From the NCBI GenBank assembly GCA_928212115.1, contig CAKMRJ010005634.1, positions 180,881,255 to 180,945,254 of the forward strand: a stretch of 64,000 bases of DNA. Direction: 5' to 3'. Positions within the stretch are counted from its first letter, which is position 1. The number at the start of each line of letters is the position of its first letter. The DNA comes from Lactuca virosa (Eukaryota > Streptophyta > Magnoliopsida > Asterales > Asteraceae). Below are positions 1 through 10,229 of this stretch, piece after piece. Under the pieces are notes generated by a model. The model made no database searches, was not told the origin of the DNA, and worked only from the letters and a program-made list of their open reading frames with translations. The position numbers were made by a program, and so were the translations under genes.

Positions 1-3000
1 TTTCAACTTAAACTTTTGAAAAACAAAATTTTTCGGTGTGTGTACGGGCATTGCATATTATAGGCATTCATCTAGATACACTTAGAAACTAAGTGAACTT
101 TTATAACAATGCCTTTATTCAAAAATATTCTTATCCCTTATCAAGTGCTAGGTTAACCACTTAGGTTATATCACTTGCCACTATAGGAGCAATGCACTTA
201 GTACTGAGAATGAGTATTCCTCGGTAGCCTTTGACTTTAGATGTAAGGTTAGCAGCTAGATAGACACTAGTAATAATCTTAAGTCGAAACCTATACCAAC
301 TATACCTGAGTACCTCTTTATCGTCTTCGTACTATAGTTACAACTAGGAAAGCGTTCCGATACCGACACGGATGAAAATTGGAGTATCACGTAAGGAGGT
401 AGATGACTCACCACTAAGTAGTCACTTGGATACCATTGGCAGGCATTCCAGGTTCGACTCACGAGGAGACACGGAGGTTTAACCCATACGTGAGACCTTA
501 TTACTACACTACGAATTTAACTTTAGGTTGTTTCCACATTGAGCTTAAAACTTAACATCGGATATCCCTTTGACCTCTATAAAAGGTCGGAAATTGCATT
601 GACACTTAAAAACGTTTTACAAACAATTTTTCTTGTCCTTTATTTTGGGGAAAAGACATCGTTACTCGCCTTAGTATTTAGGTACGATCAGCTACACTAA
701 TCTACCTGTTCCTTCTTAATCTTGCATCAAAAAGATATTTCACTTCATAGGTTTTATTTAACTCACTAAAATCTTTTGACAGCTTGTTTTAACTTAACAC
801 TTTTTTTCAAAACTTAATTTAACAAATATTGGTTTTAACCTTGCTATTTCAATTTCATTTCAAATACATTTCAATGGATAGATGTGCTTTTAAGGGCATA
901 TAAACCATTTTCAACATTGCTTACCATTTTGACATGTTTTTTGAAAAATATAGAAACATTCTCTTTTATAAAAGTGTTTAAACTCTATGCTATAAAACTT
1001 AAACATATGACATTGAAGTTCATATTATATGAATAAGTTTCATCGAATCTTTCAAACCAGTTTTGTTTTGGCTCTTTTGGCCACTTTCTCATTTAGGCAT
1101 TGTACTTTACTTAAATGTGTTTTCTTGAAACCCAACATGGTATTTTTACAACCTTTCACTTCAGAATTTGTTTACAAGACATCACTAATGCCTTCATTTT
1201 AAAACTTACCATATTTGTATACTTTATTACAAATTATTTATATAATCTATAACGTTTCTAGATTTTTACTGCATTGCAAAACATAGTGTTCAATGTTAAA
1301 TTTCTAGTGATTCACTCTTAACAATTTATAATTACTCTTCTAAATATATTGATTCTTTACCTTATCCGTTTTAACTACGGTTGAACTTCAGTCTAAAAGG
1401 TCAAAGCTGTAAGATTTTTTTTTTCAATTACAAGCTTTAGTGTTTCTTCTTATTCACAAATGGAGTTTAACTTAATAGATAACTCATAAATATTTAGGAA
1501 TCACTTTAAAACTCCTACATGTCTATTTAATCATCATCATACATCAAATATTTAAGTTTGAAATATATCTCAACCTGGTTTTAAATCTACCTATAGGTAT
1601 TGTTCTTATAATTTTAACAATAGCAATCATTGCCGCCGCTATCTTCCTTTTTCTTTCCCCCGAACTTGATTTCTCGCTCTCCTTCTGATTTTAGATCTCG
1701 CACGCCCATGATAGTAACATAATACATTGTCTAACTTTGTTTCTGTCTATTTTGCTTCTCGTAGTATCATGTTCGTACACATATAGACTAGAAGTCTACC
1801 CTTTCGTTTTAAGCGATTAATACGTGTATAGTCGTGAGACATAATTTTAATTTAGTCAACTTTGATATATTCAATTACGCCTTTTTATCATATACATCTT
1901 GTTTTTATTTTGAAACCTACTATAAACAAGTGATCCTTATTTACATTTGCTCTTTCGTTCTAAATTCGGAAACTTGATTTAAAATGTAATTTTCATTGTA
2001 TTTTTCATACAATTAATTCACAAGATGAATACCATTGTTCTTATCACTTTTCTAAATCCGTAAAATATATGTGAAAGAATACATTTTCTTATGCTTCTTC
2101 TTTTCTTTAAATACATCAAAAGTCTTGAATTTTACTATTATATATTCTCTAAATGATTGCTTTTATAGAAACACTAAATTAAGAATCCACTATTTTCAAT
2201 GATCGATATTTTTACACATTTCTTAAAATAGCATTCTACTTTGTAATTTTCAGGGAGTTCCTAAACTCTCAACTTTGTTTTCATTTAAATAAATATTCTG
2301 ACTCATAAGCTTGAATTTGTCCTGAATTAGACAATTAGACAATTTTTCAAAAGAGTAATCAAAATATTTTTGTATAAATTCCCTTATTGATGACTTAAAC
2401 CTGTAACCTTAATTAATCTTTATATTATTTTACTACCTCGTTTGATCGCCACACATGTATTTTCATTATCTTGGAATTATTACATATTTTGATAATAGTG
2501 AGATTAATTATCATTTCTAAACACACATTTTGATAACAGTGAGATTTTTATCACTTCTAAACACTTAAAATGCTATCTACACAATGTGCTTTAATCGCCT
2601 CCATTTGCAACATTGACTCTCTAAATATATATATTCTTCGAATATAGTTCTATTATTGTAAGAGTAACCGTAGTAGTAATTATAGCCTCGGAGATCCTCA
2701 ATCATTTCGTAATTTATTTTGTAGACGACACTTAAATAGCCTTCACATTGACCCTCGATCGCTTCCCTTTCATTCGTGTTACCCCTTCTTATTTCGGAAT
2801 ATATATTTTCCAGATATAGTAGCCAACCCGGAAGTGAACAAATTGTTCCTAATCTCTTCTTTATTAGGCAGCGAATTTACACTTGGTGCTAATTTAGAAT
2901 GCGACTTGAGGATCAATGCGGATTTAACGCTCAATGCAGTTGGTGCTTCAACAAAAATTATAACGTTCTTTTAAGTTAGATAATATCTAACTAGATAATC

Positions 3001-3261
3001 TTTTCAACTAGGTCGCCATGGCCGAATCATGATTTCCATGATCCTAATTTCTCGCAATCTAGACTGTAGAACTCGAATTATGGAAACATTACTTTGATTA
3101 TAGCTAAAGAATTAGGCTCTTCCCTTGGAGAATTAACCCAAAATAATCAAAGAGTTCTCCAAGTCACCACCACTCCAATTGTACAATTGCATCCGGTTGA
3201 GTTATAATAGAATTCGTTACGAATTGAATTTCGGGACGAAATTCTTTCAATCGGGGGAGAC
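1..3261 (+). other. ORF-less 3' internal region of a Ty3/gypsy element
   Basis: This AT-rich stretch has no ORF longer than about 70 codons and no recognisable protein motif. It leads without a break into a purine-rich tract and an LTR start, so I read it as the 3' part of the interior of a plus-strand gypsy element whose 5' half lies left of the window. The last 40 bases before the purine tract contain TTCGGGACGAAATTC, a context I know from the end of plant chromovirus-type gypsy elements. A long non-coding stretch between pol and the 3' LTR is unusual for Tekay-type elements. It could also contain older nested fragments that I cannot name. Confidence 0.4.
3245..3261 (+). other. Polypurine tract of the left gypsy element
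   Basis: The run AATCGGGGGAGAC lies directly before TGTGACAACC, the first bases of the LTR. Purine-rich tracts at this position prime plus-strand DNA synthesis in LTR retrotransposons. It fixes the element's orientation as plus and the LTR as the 3' copy. Confidence 0.75.
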
Positions 3262-5064
3262 TGTGACAACCGTCAAAATACGAGTCGGTTCTAGATTTGA
3301 CTAGACTTAGTTGCACATATAGGCATAACACATATTAGACTTAGTAACTAGAAGCTAAGTTATAACCTAGTAGAAACTTGGAAACAGATAGAAACAATGG
3401 ATGGTGTAGTTAGATTTCATATTGATATGTGAATTCTATAACTACTTAACTGTAGAGACTATCCATATCCGGGTCACTCTTTGACTCGAACAACTTTTCA
3501 TGAATCATATACATACATTATGCACTTGACCTAGTAGTAGAAATTACGTTGGAGCCTCATAGAAACTTAAGTCAAAATTGAAAACTAGGACTACTATACA
3601 TGATTCGTCAATTTCGCTTGAATCTCGGAATTACTACATAGAATGCCAATAAACCGATAAAATAAGTTACAAACATTATTTATAACTGTAAAAGAGTTAT
3701 AATACAATAAGATAAATTGAAGTCTCAAAGATTCTATTGATTTTGATATCTAAAGATTTATTAAATCTCAAAACCCTAAAATCCCTAAAACCTAAATTTT
3801 ATAAAATTTAACATAAAAAATCCAATAAAAATAGTTATGAAACTTATAATATTATCTTAAAATAATTAAGTTCAAGGAAATATAATCAAGGAAAATAAAA
3901 ATTGAAGTCATTAATATTTACCCTTAATTTATAAGTCAAAAATCAATATTTTATGAGTAAAAACTATATTTAGGTGCATATTTTATAAAAATATGGTGTT
4001 TTTATAAAATAATTGGAATTTTATAAAAATGGAAGAGTGAGGGAACCTCTCTCCCCTTCAAAATTCGTCCCCCTTCTTTCCTAGGCACCCTCTTCCCAAA
4101 AATTTCAATCATTCACTTCACCCTCACACTCTATCTTCTTCTCTTCACTCTCTCTCACACTCCAACACCTACTCCACTAATTTCTCTCAAATCTCTCTCT
4201 AAACTCATGAAAATTATACAGCCAAGATCACTTCTCAAGCACAAAATCTTTATCATTTGATGTTATTCTTAAAGGTAGACACGAAAATCCTTTATTTTCC
4301 TTCACTTTTCTTTCAAGTTTTACAAAGTTTGCTACATTTTCTCCATCTTCTACTCCATTCTAATGAAAGATCATGAACACATAAAAATACACACACAAAC
4401 TCACAGTTTTAATGATGATGGTGGTAGGATTTCACCCAAAAACAACATGCATGTTGTAAATGGTGAAATCCAAGGACCAAAACCTAAGTCAAAATCAACA
4501 TAATGCACCTTTCTACAAGTTTTGGGTGAAAATCACCACATGCACCCTATGTTTTCTATCAAAAACAATTTTTTAACATTTCAAACTCATGATTGGTCTT
4601 CAAACCAACATGCATGTTATGATCTTTAAGCTTAGATGCTTGATGATCAAAGTTTGTTGTTAAAAAGCTTTCAAATAGGTTTATAAAGGATTTATTCCCA
4701 AATAAATATCTAAAACAACTTTTCTGATCAAATCCGATTTTTCCCTATATTCCACCAACAAAATGAGAAGTTCTACAAATTTACAGAAAATAATTCATTT
4801 TTCTCGAATTATTATAAGTATTGCAATAAAATAGGTCAATAAATCATATAAAATACTTCCTGAGGCACATACATACACATCACTTTTAGGAGCATTCGCA
4901 TGTGTTGTATTTCAATTTACATTGTAATTTCTTTTAAAAGTTTTTCAAACCCATTGTAAATTTGTAATGATTTTTAATACTATGGTTGGTGTTGTCTTTT
5001 AACTTTTGCTATGAAACCCTTTATACTGCCACACCTCGTGTTTCCGCTTTAGCGGGGTGTGACA
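3262..5064 (+). mobile_element. 3' LTR of a Ty3/gypsy retrotransposon
   Basis: The LTR starts TGTGACAACC after the polypurine tract and ends in GGGGTGTGACA, preceded by a GC-rich CACACCTCG...CGGGGTGTG segment of the kind that closes many plant gypsy LTRs. It is about 1.8 kb long. A TATA-like ATTTTATAAAAATGG near 4015 is followed by a pyrimidine-rich leader (4045-4200), consistent with a promoter and R region. Copia element A coding sequence resumes on the minus strand immediately to the right, so this element landed inside A. Its 5' LTR and target duplication partner lie outside the window. Confidence 0.75.
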
Positions 5065-5308
5065 CCACATCAGGGCGAGTACAAGTCATAGCATACATAA
5101 TCAAGCCAACTGCGGAAGCGTATGGTACTCGGCTCATTTTTGCTATCTCGACTTCGGTACTCGGGCTTTGAGTCTTACTCAACTTGGCATTACTTTGGAT
5201 CGGTAACTCCCTTTCTTTGAACTCTCCATACTAAAGTTTTTAGTACCTTGTCCAAGTAAGTATTCTGACTAAGTCCTATCAGTCTCTTACTTCTGTCTCT
5301 CACTATCC
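5065..5308 (-). pseudogene. pol: End of RT and start of RNase H of copia A, frameshifted
   Basis: Translation of the minus strand across changing frames gives copia RT-to-RNase H connection motifs: YILGIRIVRDRSKRLIGL, then YLDKVLKTFSMENSKKG, and near 5070-5130 PYASAVGLIMYAMTCTRPDV. These continue directly from the upstream RT ORF, with at least two frame changes. Coding identity stops at 5065 where the gypsy LTR begins, which shows that the gypsy element disrupted the RNase H domain. The catalytic RNase H residues would lie further along and are not present here. Confidence 0.7.
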
Positions 5309-6757
5309 TTATACCCAAAATATAGGCAGCCTCCTGAGGTCCTTCATAGCGAAGCACTTCCCAAGCCAGGATTTAACTTCCTTCGGGATTGGGATGTCGT
5401 TTCCTATGAGTAGTATGTCATCGACATACAATACGAGGAAGCTTACTATACTCCCACTGGCCTTGACATATACACATGATTCATCCTCGCTTCGTAGAAA
5501 ACCAAACTCTTTGACTTTCTCGTAGAAACAAAGATTCCATATGTGAGATGCTTGTTTTAGTCCATAGATGGACTTCTCAAGCTTACACACTCTATTGGGA
5601 TGCTTCGCATTGACAAAACCCTCTGGCTGAGCCATGTAAACATCCTCAGCCAACTTCCCGTTAAGGAAAGCGGTTTTGACATCCATTTGCAATATTTCAT
5701 AGTTATGAAATACATCAATGGCCAGCATCATCCTGATAGACTTTATCTTCGCAACTGGTAAGAAAGGTTCATCATAATCAACTCCGGGAGTTTGACTGAA
5801 ACCTTTCGCAACCAATCGCCCCTTATAAGTGTGCACATTCCCATGCATGTCAGTCTTCTTCTTGAAGATCCACTTGCACCCGACCGTCTTACGACCTGGT
5901 ACAATGTCAACCAAATTCCAAACATGGTTGTCATACGTGGACTGAATCTCGTTGTCCATAGCCTCTTTCCATTTCGCAGACTCTGAGCCTGCCATGGGTT
6001 CCTTATAGCTGTTATGTTCGTCCAGATTCACTAGTGTACTATCACTAAGGAATGTATCCCCTTCTGTAGTAATATGAAAACCATAAAACTGGGGTGGAAC
6101 ACTAACTCTTTCGGAACGTCTAAGAGGTAAGGACTCGTCAATCGGTTCAACCGGAGTTTCCTCCTCGGGTTGAGCGCCAATGTTAGAGGTTCCTTCATCG
6201 CTCGAATCTTGAAGCTCTTCAAGATCGATTTGCCTCCCACTATCCCCTTGGTTTATGAGTTCTCGCTCTCGGAAAACCCCTCTCCTCGCAACGAATACAA
6301 CATTGTCACTCGGTCTATAGAAGAGATATCCAAAGGACTTTTGTGGGTAGCCGATGAAACTACATCGCTGACTATGAGGTTCGAACTTGTCGTGAGTCTC
6401 TCGTCTTACGAAATCCTCGCAACCCCAAACCTTGATGTGTGCCAACGAGGGAGCTTTCCCTATCCACATCTCGTAAGGTGTTTTGGCAACCTTCTTCGTA
6501 GGGACTAAGTTAAGGATATGAGAGACAGTCTCTAAGGCATACCCCCAGAATAAGATAGGTAGCGAAGCACGACTCATCATGGAACGAACCATGTCTAGCA
6601 AGGTTCGATTACGCCTCTCAGCCACAGCATTCAACTGCGGTGTCCTGGGAGGTGTCAATTGCGAAACAATTCCGCATTCCATGAGGTAGTCGTGGAATTC
6701 AAGACTTAGATACTCTTCACCTCGATTTGATCGAAGCATCTTGATTTTCCTATCCAA
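5309..6757 (-). CDS. pol: Copia A integrase core to reverse transcriptase ORF (482 codons)
   Basis: This is the longest open stretch of element A. Residues 1-60 are the end of the integrase core: RSNRGEEY stands where active elements have RSD-G-GEY, so the second catalytic Asp is Asn (residue 11), while the catalytic Glu of AERRNRTL is present (residue 47) with the classical 35-residue spacing. The GCEDFVRR and GYLFYR segments mark the integrase C-terminus. The copia RT domain begins near residue 260 (KWIFKKK, GRLVAKGF, QMDVKTAFLNG) and carries the catalytic YVDD at residues 444-447. The frame breaks after MKDL. The first Met is arbitrary, because the protein would be cleaved from a Gag-Pol precursor. 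Other frames here are shadows. Confidence 0.85.
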   Translation of the reverse strand: MDRKIKMLRSNRGEEYLSLEFHDYLMECGIVSQLTPPRTPQLNAVAERRNRTLLDMVRSMMSRASLPILFWGYALETVSHILNLVPTKKVAKTPYEMWIGKAPSLAHIKVWGCEDFVRRETHDKFEPHSQRCSFIGYPQKSFGYLFYRPSDNVVFVARRGVFRERELINQGDSGRQIDLEELQDSSDEGTSNIGAQPEEETPVEPIDESLPLRRSERVSVPPQFYGFHITTEGDTFLSDSTLVNLDEHNSYKEPMAGSESAKWKEAMDNEIQSTYDNHVWNLVDIVPGRKTVGCKWIFKKKTDMHGNVHTYKGRLVAKGFSQTPGVDYDEPFLPVAKIKSIRMMLAIDVFHNYEILQMDVKTAFLNGKLAEDVYMAQPEGFVNAKHPNRVCKLEKSIYGLKQASHIWNLCFYEKVKEFGFLRSEDESCVYVKASGSIVSFLVLYVDDILLIGNDIPIPKEVKSWLGKCFAMKDLRRLPIFWV

Positions 6758-6819
6758 CTGATTCTCTACTTCTTGCTTGAAATCTTTGAACTTTTCAAAG
6801 GTTTCTGACTTATGCCTGA

Positions 6820-7376
6820 TTAAGTAAATATACCCATATCTGCTATAATCATCGTGAAAGTTACATAGTAGCGAATCGTATCCCTTGTGGTAGATCTAAA
6901 GGGTCCACATACATTTGTATGTATGAGATCTAATAAACCCTCACCCCTCGCACAAGTGCCAGTGAAGGGTGACTTGGTCATCTTTCCAAGTAAACAAGAT
7001 TTGCACACGTCATCGTCCCTAAGGTCGAATGACTCCAATACTCCATCCTTTTAGAGTTGGGCTATGCGTTTCTTGTTGACATGTCCAAGACGACAATGCC
7101 ACAAGCATACTTTATCCAAATCATTGGAACAATCAATACACAACACATCATTTCCTAAATTGTCTACAACCATCACAGTTTCATATATATTCCATTACAA
7201 GGCAATGCTTCAAAATAGAAAACTCCATTACGATAAGCATTAATATAAACCTTTTCATTATCAAATGAATATCTAAAACCTTGTCTATACAAACGATGAA
7301 GTGAAATGATGTTTCTTGCCATATCTGGCGAATAGCAACAATTATTTAAATCTAATCCTAATCCACTACTGAGCAT
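6820..7376 (-). pseudogene. pol: GAG_pre-integrase and integrase N-terminus of copia A
   Basis: Two short open pieces on the minus strand (7376-7173 and 7038-6820) carry the pre-integrase motif MARNIISLHRLYRQGF and the zinc-binding and first catalytic region of integrase. CKSCLLGKMTKSPF is the CC half of the HHCC zinc finger. LIHTNVCGPF shows the first catalytic Asp (normally HTDVCGP) changed to Asn. Between and after these pieces the frame shifts and stops occur, though weak homology to DDYSRYGYIYLI continues around 6770-6850 towards the next ORF. The changes are G to A in the coding strand, as expected for decay of methylated cytosines. Confidence 0.75.
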
Positions 7377-7399
7377 TAAATAGTAAACTCCGAACTTGG

Positions 7400-7880
7400 T
7401 GACAGGCGACGATCTTCAGTTCCCCATGATAAAATTTATCTTCCCATTCTCCACATCCCTATTTATTCTTAGGCCCTGCAAATCAGAACAAATGTGAAAA
7501 CCACATCCTGTATCAAAAACTCAAGAAATAGCATGTGATGAATCTTTAGATTTAATAGTGTAAATATCTGCGTAGGATGGCTTGATCTTCCCATCCTTGA
7601 TTGCTTGCAGATATTCTGGGCAACTTCGTTTCCAATGCCCTATCTTCTGGAAGTAAGGGCACTCTGCCTCTTTAGGGTTTGAGTTGGGTTTAGCAGAACC
7701 AACTTTGGTTCCACTAGAAGAGGTACCATCTTGGGACTTTCCCTTGTGGTGGCTCTTTGAGGGAGCCTTCCTCTTCTTACCTTTCCCTCGCCCAATTTCC
7801 AGGACTGGGGCAGCAGTAGGAGTTGGATTTCATGCAACAAATTTATCTTTGAGGTTGCTCTCAGCAGTTCTCAACAAGCC
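7400..7880 (-). pseudogene. gag-pol: Gag zinc knuckle and protease remnant of copia A
   Basis: After an in-frame stop at 7881 the gag reading continues with basic, Ser/Lys-rich sequence, then a CCHC-type knuckle near 7640-7680 reading CPYFQKIGHWKRSC. The second zinc-binding Cys has become Phe (TTC), so the knuckle should not bind zinc normally. Near 7505-7530 the protease active-site motif FDTGCG is visible, preceded by an in-frame TGA. The order gag, knuckle, protease is that of plant copia elements. The piece is not translatable as it stands. Confidence 0.7.
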
Positions 7881-8477
7881 CTAAAGCTTGCTCAAAGAGA
7901 CCTCCTCCTTGTTTATGTGGTAGGTCATGCCGAACTGGCTATAGTAGGGAGGCAAGGAATGAAGGATGATATCAATTGCCAGCTCTTCATCAAACTTCAC
8001 ATTCAACTTTAGCAGGCGATCGACATATCTCTGCATCTTTTGCAGATAAGCAGTAAGGGACTCTCCATTACCCATTTTGGTAGTGATCATCGAAGTGATG
8101 ATCTCATACCTTTCTTTCCTAGCAATTTGGTGGTACCGGTCCAGCAGATCCTGATGCATTTCATAGGGGTGCATGTCCTCATAGGATTTCTGGAGTTCTG
8201 CAGTCATGGTCGCCAGCATGATGCAATGGACTTTTGTGACATTACGCTCATGGGCCTCAAAGGCCGTGATCTCTTCAGCAGAGGCAGTGTTGATGTCAAT
8301 CTCCTTTAGCTTCTCATCGAGGACATACTCTTTGTCCTCGTAACGAGTGACCATTCGAATGTTGCGGATCCAATCATTGAAATTGGACCCGTCAAATATC
8401 ACTTTCCCACACAAGTTCATGAGTGAGAACGAGCCAGCGGAAGTTGAACCAGAAGCGTTGTTGTTGACGTTCGACAT
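7881..8477 (-). CDS. gag: Copia A gag, N-terminal and central part
   Basis: The open frame extends up to 8531, but I place the start at the Met at 8477 because MSNVNNNASG is a typical copia Gag beginning and the codons before it look like leader. The protein carries LCGKVIFDGSNFNDWIRNIR, the copia Gag N-terminal signature. It also has a central EAHERNVTKVHCIMLATMT segment and a conserved QKMQRYVDRL...LHSLPPYYSQF segment, matching Angela/Tork Gag organisation. A stop at 7881 ends the frame before the zinc knuckle. Gag forms the virus-like particle that packages element RNA. The N-terminus differs completely from the related copies B, D and G. Confidence 0.8.
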   Translation of the reverse strand: MSNVNNNASGSTSAGSFSLMNLCGKVIFDGSNFNDWIRNIRMVTRYEDKEYVLDEKLKEIDINTASAEEITAFEAHERNVTKVHCIMLATMTAELQKSYEDMHPYEMHQDLLDRYHQIARKERYEIITSMITTKMGNGESLTAYLQKMQRYVDRLLKLNVKFDEELAIDIILHSLPPYYSQFGMTYHINKEEVSLSKL

Positions 8478-9265
8478 CTGAAAAGAACAAAGAACAATGA
8501 TTTGATTAGAAATGAATCCCCAATTAACCACCCAAATGAAAAATTAGGGCTAGGATCCAACAACATTATACACAAATTAGAAGAGGGATGCCGTAATCTA
8601 AAAAGTAAATAATTTGAAGGTAAGTGAATGACGATTCACTAATTTTCCGCCATGAAAAAACAAATAAAGCTAAGTTTTAAATGTATTGAAAACTCCTAGA
8701 TCTCTTGAGATTCATTGAACTTTTCAATGGCATGTTTAAATCTCGATATGCACCTCTAGTTTGTGACTGGGATGCCGAGGAGCACAAAGTGGGTGTGAAT
8801 AACCATGGAAATGTACATGGTGCCCTCAATGTTATAGTCAGCTATTCGATGTGCCAGTTAGCCACACACGCTCCATCGAACTATGAAAAAAAATGAGTCA
8901 CCCTTTGCCACCTTTTCTTAGAACCCAATTAGTGTGCCAGTTAACCACACACGCTCCACTAACGTCTTAGCAAGGGTACAAAGTGTAATTTCATGGAATT
9001 GCACCAATTAACTTTTGCCTAAAGTAACTACGAATGGGAATTTTATAAAAAACATTTAGTTACTTTTATAATTTCATTATACTTTTAATGAGGAAAGGGT
9101 TTGCCCTATCCTACCCGTTCGGCTAACTACCCTCCACCAATCAAGGAACCGGTGGGTGAGAGTGGACACCCATTAAACGGCCATTTTTTAGGCCAAAACC
9201 TTATACCCCCTTATAGATCGGCTTTGTGAATGAGGCCTACTAACGGTAAGACTAGCATTTAAGTT

Positions 9266-9266
<1 letters not shown>
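8478..9266 (-). other. 5' leader of copia A, conserved hairpin region
   Basis: This non-coding leader between the primer site and gag is recognisable in the copies B, D and G. It contains an ordered array of short inverted repeats described separately. It has no coding capacity on the sense strand. A short ORF on the opposite strand (8705-8896) is explained by the conserved hairpin DNA. Confidence 0.6.
8707..9066 (-). other. Hairpin array in the leader of copia A (H0-H3)
   Basis: Four inverted repeats occur in order. H0 (8707-8744) has GAGATT/AATCTC outside CATTGAA/TTCAATG. H1 (8845-8880) has outer stem TTCGATG/CATCGAA. H2 (8929-8962) has TTAGTG/CACTAA. H3 (9021-9066) has AAAGTAACTA/TAGTTACTTT. 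H1 and H2 enclose GTGTGCC...CACACACGCTC around a GTTAAC-like core, which is intact in H2 and changed to GTTAGC in H1. The same four occur in the same order in the other three family members. Function is inferred, not known. Confidence 0.6.

Positions 9267-9268
<2 letters not shown>

Positions 9269-9340
<72 letters not shown>
9269..9340. repeat. (TA)n microsatellite left of MITE 1
   Basis: About 70 bases of pure TA dinucleotides. The related copies B and G have only a few TATA bases at this point of the leader and D has about 35, so the tract is an expansion of a family-specific TA-rich site. Confidence 0.9.
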
Positions 9341-9343
<3 letters not shown>

Positions 9344-9585
9344 TCAAGATCAAATAAGAAGGAAATTTTTGGTAGGAAGGTAAGAAGTTTTTTTTCTACA
9401 TATTTTTTTTGCGAACAAACAAAATGAATCATTAGATGATTCATTTGTAAGTTTTTTTTGGGAATTTTTTTTCTTGTGAATCATCTTACAAATGAATCAT
9501 CTAGTGATTCATTTATTTTGTTCGTCAAAAAAATATGTAGAAAAAAAACTTCTTACCTTCCTACCAAAAAAAATTTCTTACCGGA

Positions 9586-9589
<4 letters not shown>
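9340..9589. mobile_element. Fold-back MITE 1 inside the leader of copia A
   Basis: About 250 bp form one long imperfect palindrome. The arms carry GGTAGGAAGGTAAGAAG, then a T-run, CTACATATTTTTT and AATGAATCA...TGATTCATT, mirrored around 9450-9475. It sits exactly between two (TA)n tracts and is absent at the homologous site of copies B, D and G, which proves insertion into the TA site of element A. It encodes no protein; short ORFs across it are only translated repeats. A TA target would fit the Tc1/mariner-type Stowaway group, but I cannot assign the superfamily. Confidence 0.75.

Positions 9590-9650
<61 letters not shown>
9588..9650. repeat. (TA)n microsatellite right of MITE 1
   Basis: About 60 bases of TA dinucleotides on the other flank of the fold-back element. 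Confidence 0.9.
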
Positions 9651-9654
<4 letters not shown>

Positions 9655-10079
9655 CTTATGATATTATAAAGTATAAGGTTGAATTTTAAACTTGTAAAAT
9701 TCTAGGGTTTGAAATTTAAATAGTTTAAATTAAACTTTTAATCAAAATTTAAATTTCAAAACTTGAGGGCAAGTTTTGAACTTTTCAAAACACAAAGGAT
9801 CAAATAGCAAATAATTTAAATTAAACATTTAATTTAATGATTATCTAAATTTGACCTAATCAACTTTATTTGCAAGATAATTCAACAATTAATTTAAATA
9901 ATCAAATATTATCAAATAAGGAATTTATTATTCAAACAATTGGTAATTATCTTTTAATTTGGTAAGGATAATCATAAACCAGTAGTAAAATTCGTATTTT
10001 ATTAGTAAAAAACGATTTAGGTAATTATCCTTAAGCAAAACAGCAAGAAATCCTGAAAATCTGTCTGTCTGACAGCTAA
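9651..10079 (-). other. AT-rich distal leader of copia A
   Basis: Very AT-rich DNA without ORFs, between the TA site and the primer-proximal palindromes. Homologous AT-rich segments lie at 19385-19860 (B) and 34140-34600 (D). I see no further structure here. Confidence 0.5.
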
Positions 10080-10151
10080 ACTCGTCGAGTTCTCATTGGA
10101 ACTCGTCGAGTTCATCCAAATCGTCGAGTTCTCAATGGAACTCATCGAGTT
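10080..10151 (-). repeat. Cluster of ACTCGTCGAGT motifs next to the primer site of A
   Basis: Four copies of (A)ACTCG(T)CGAGTT or one-base variants occur at 10080, 10101, 10120 and 10140, spaced by about 20 bases. The motif is an 11-bp near-palindrome with two CpGs. Equivalent clusters occur at the same place in B and D, and the same motif recurs in the unrelated gypsy LTR F. Confidence 0.75.
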
Positions 10152-10229
10152 CATCAGACAGAAAGCCAAAAAATCGATTTTAAAGCATGAATGAACATAC
10201 AAGGCATCAATAAAATAGAAACCACACCT

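Noticed and set aside
571..590. TATA-like CTCTATAAAAGG as a promoter
   Set aside because: No LTR end or gene start around it; AT-rich DNA gives such matches by chance.
5792..6508. Plus-strand frames of 64 and 112 codons
   Set aside because: Shadows of the copia A integrase-RT frame on the other strand.
8705..8896. Frame on the plus strand (MRFIELFNGMF...) also seen in G and, inverted, in D
   Set aside because: It is antisense to the element, lengths differ and B has an early stop; conservation is explained by the H0 hairpin.
9259..9661. Open frames coding Tyr-Ile repeats on both strands
   Set aside because: They are translations of (TA)n tracts and the MITE arms; the adjoining reading shows no protein signature.
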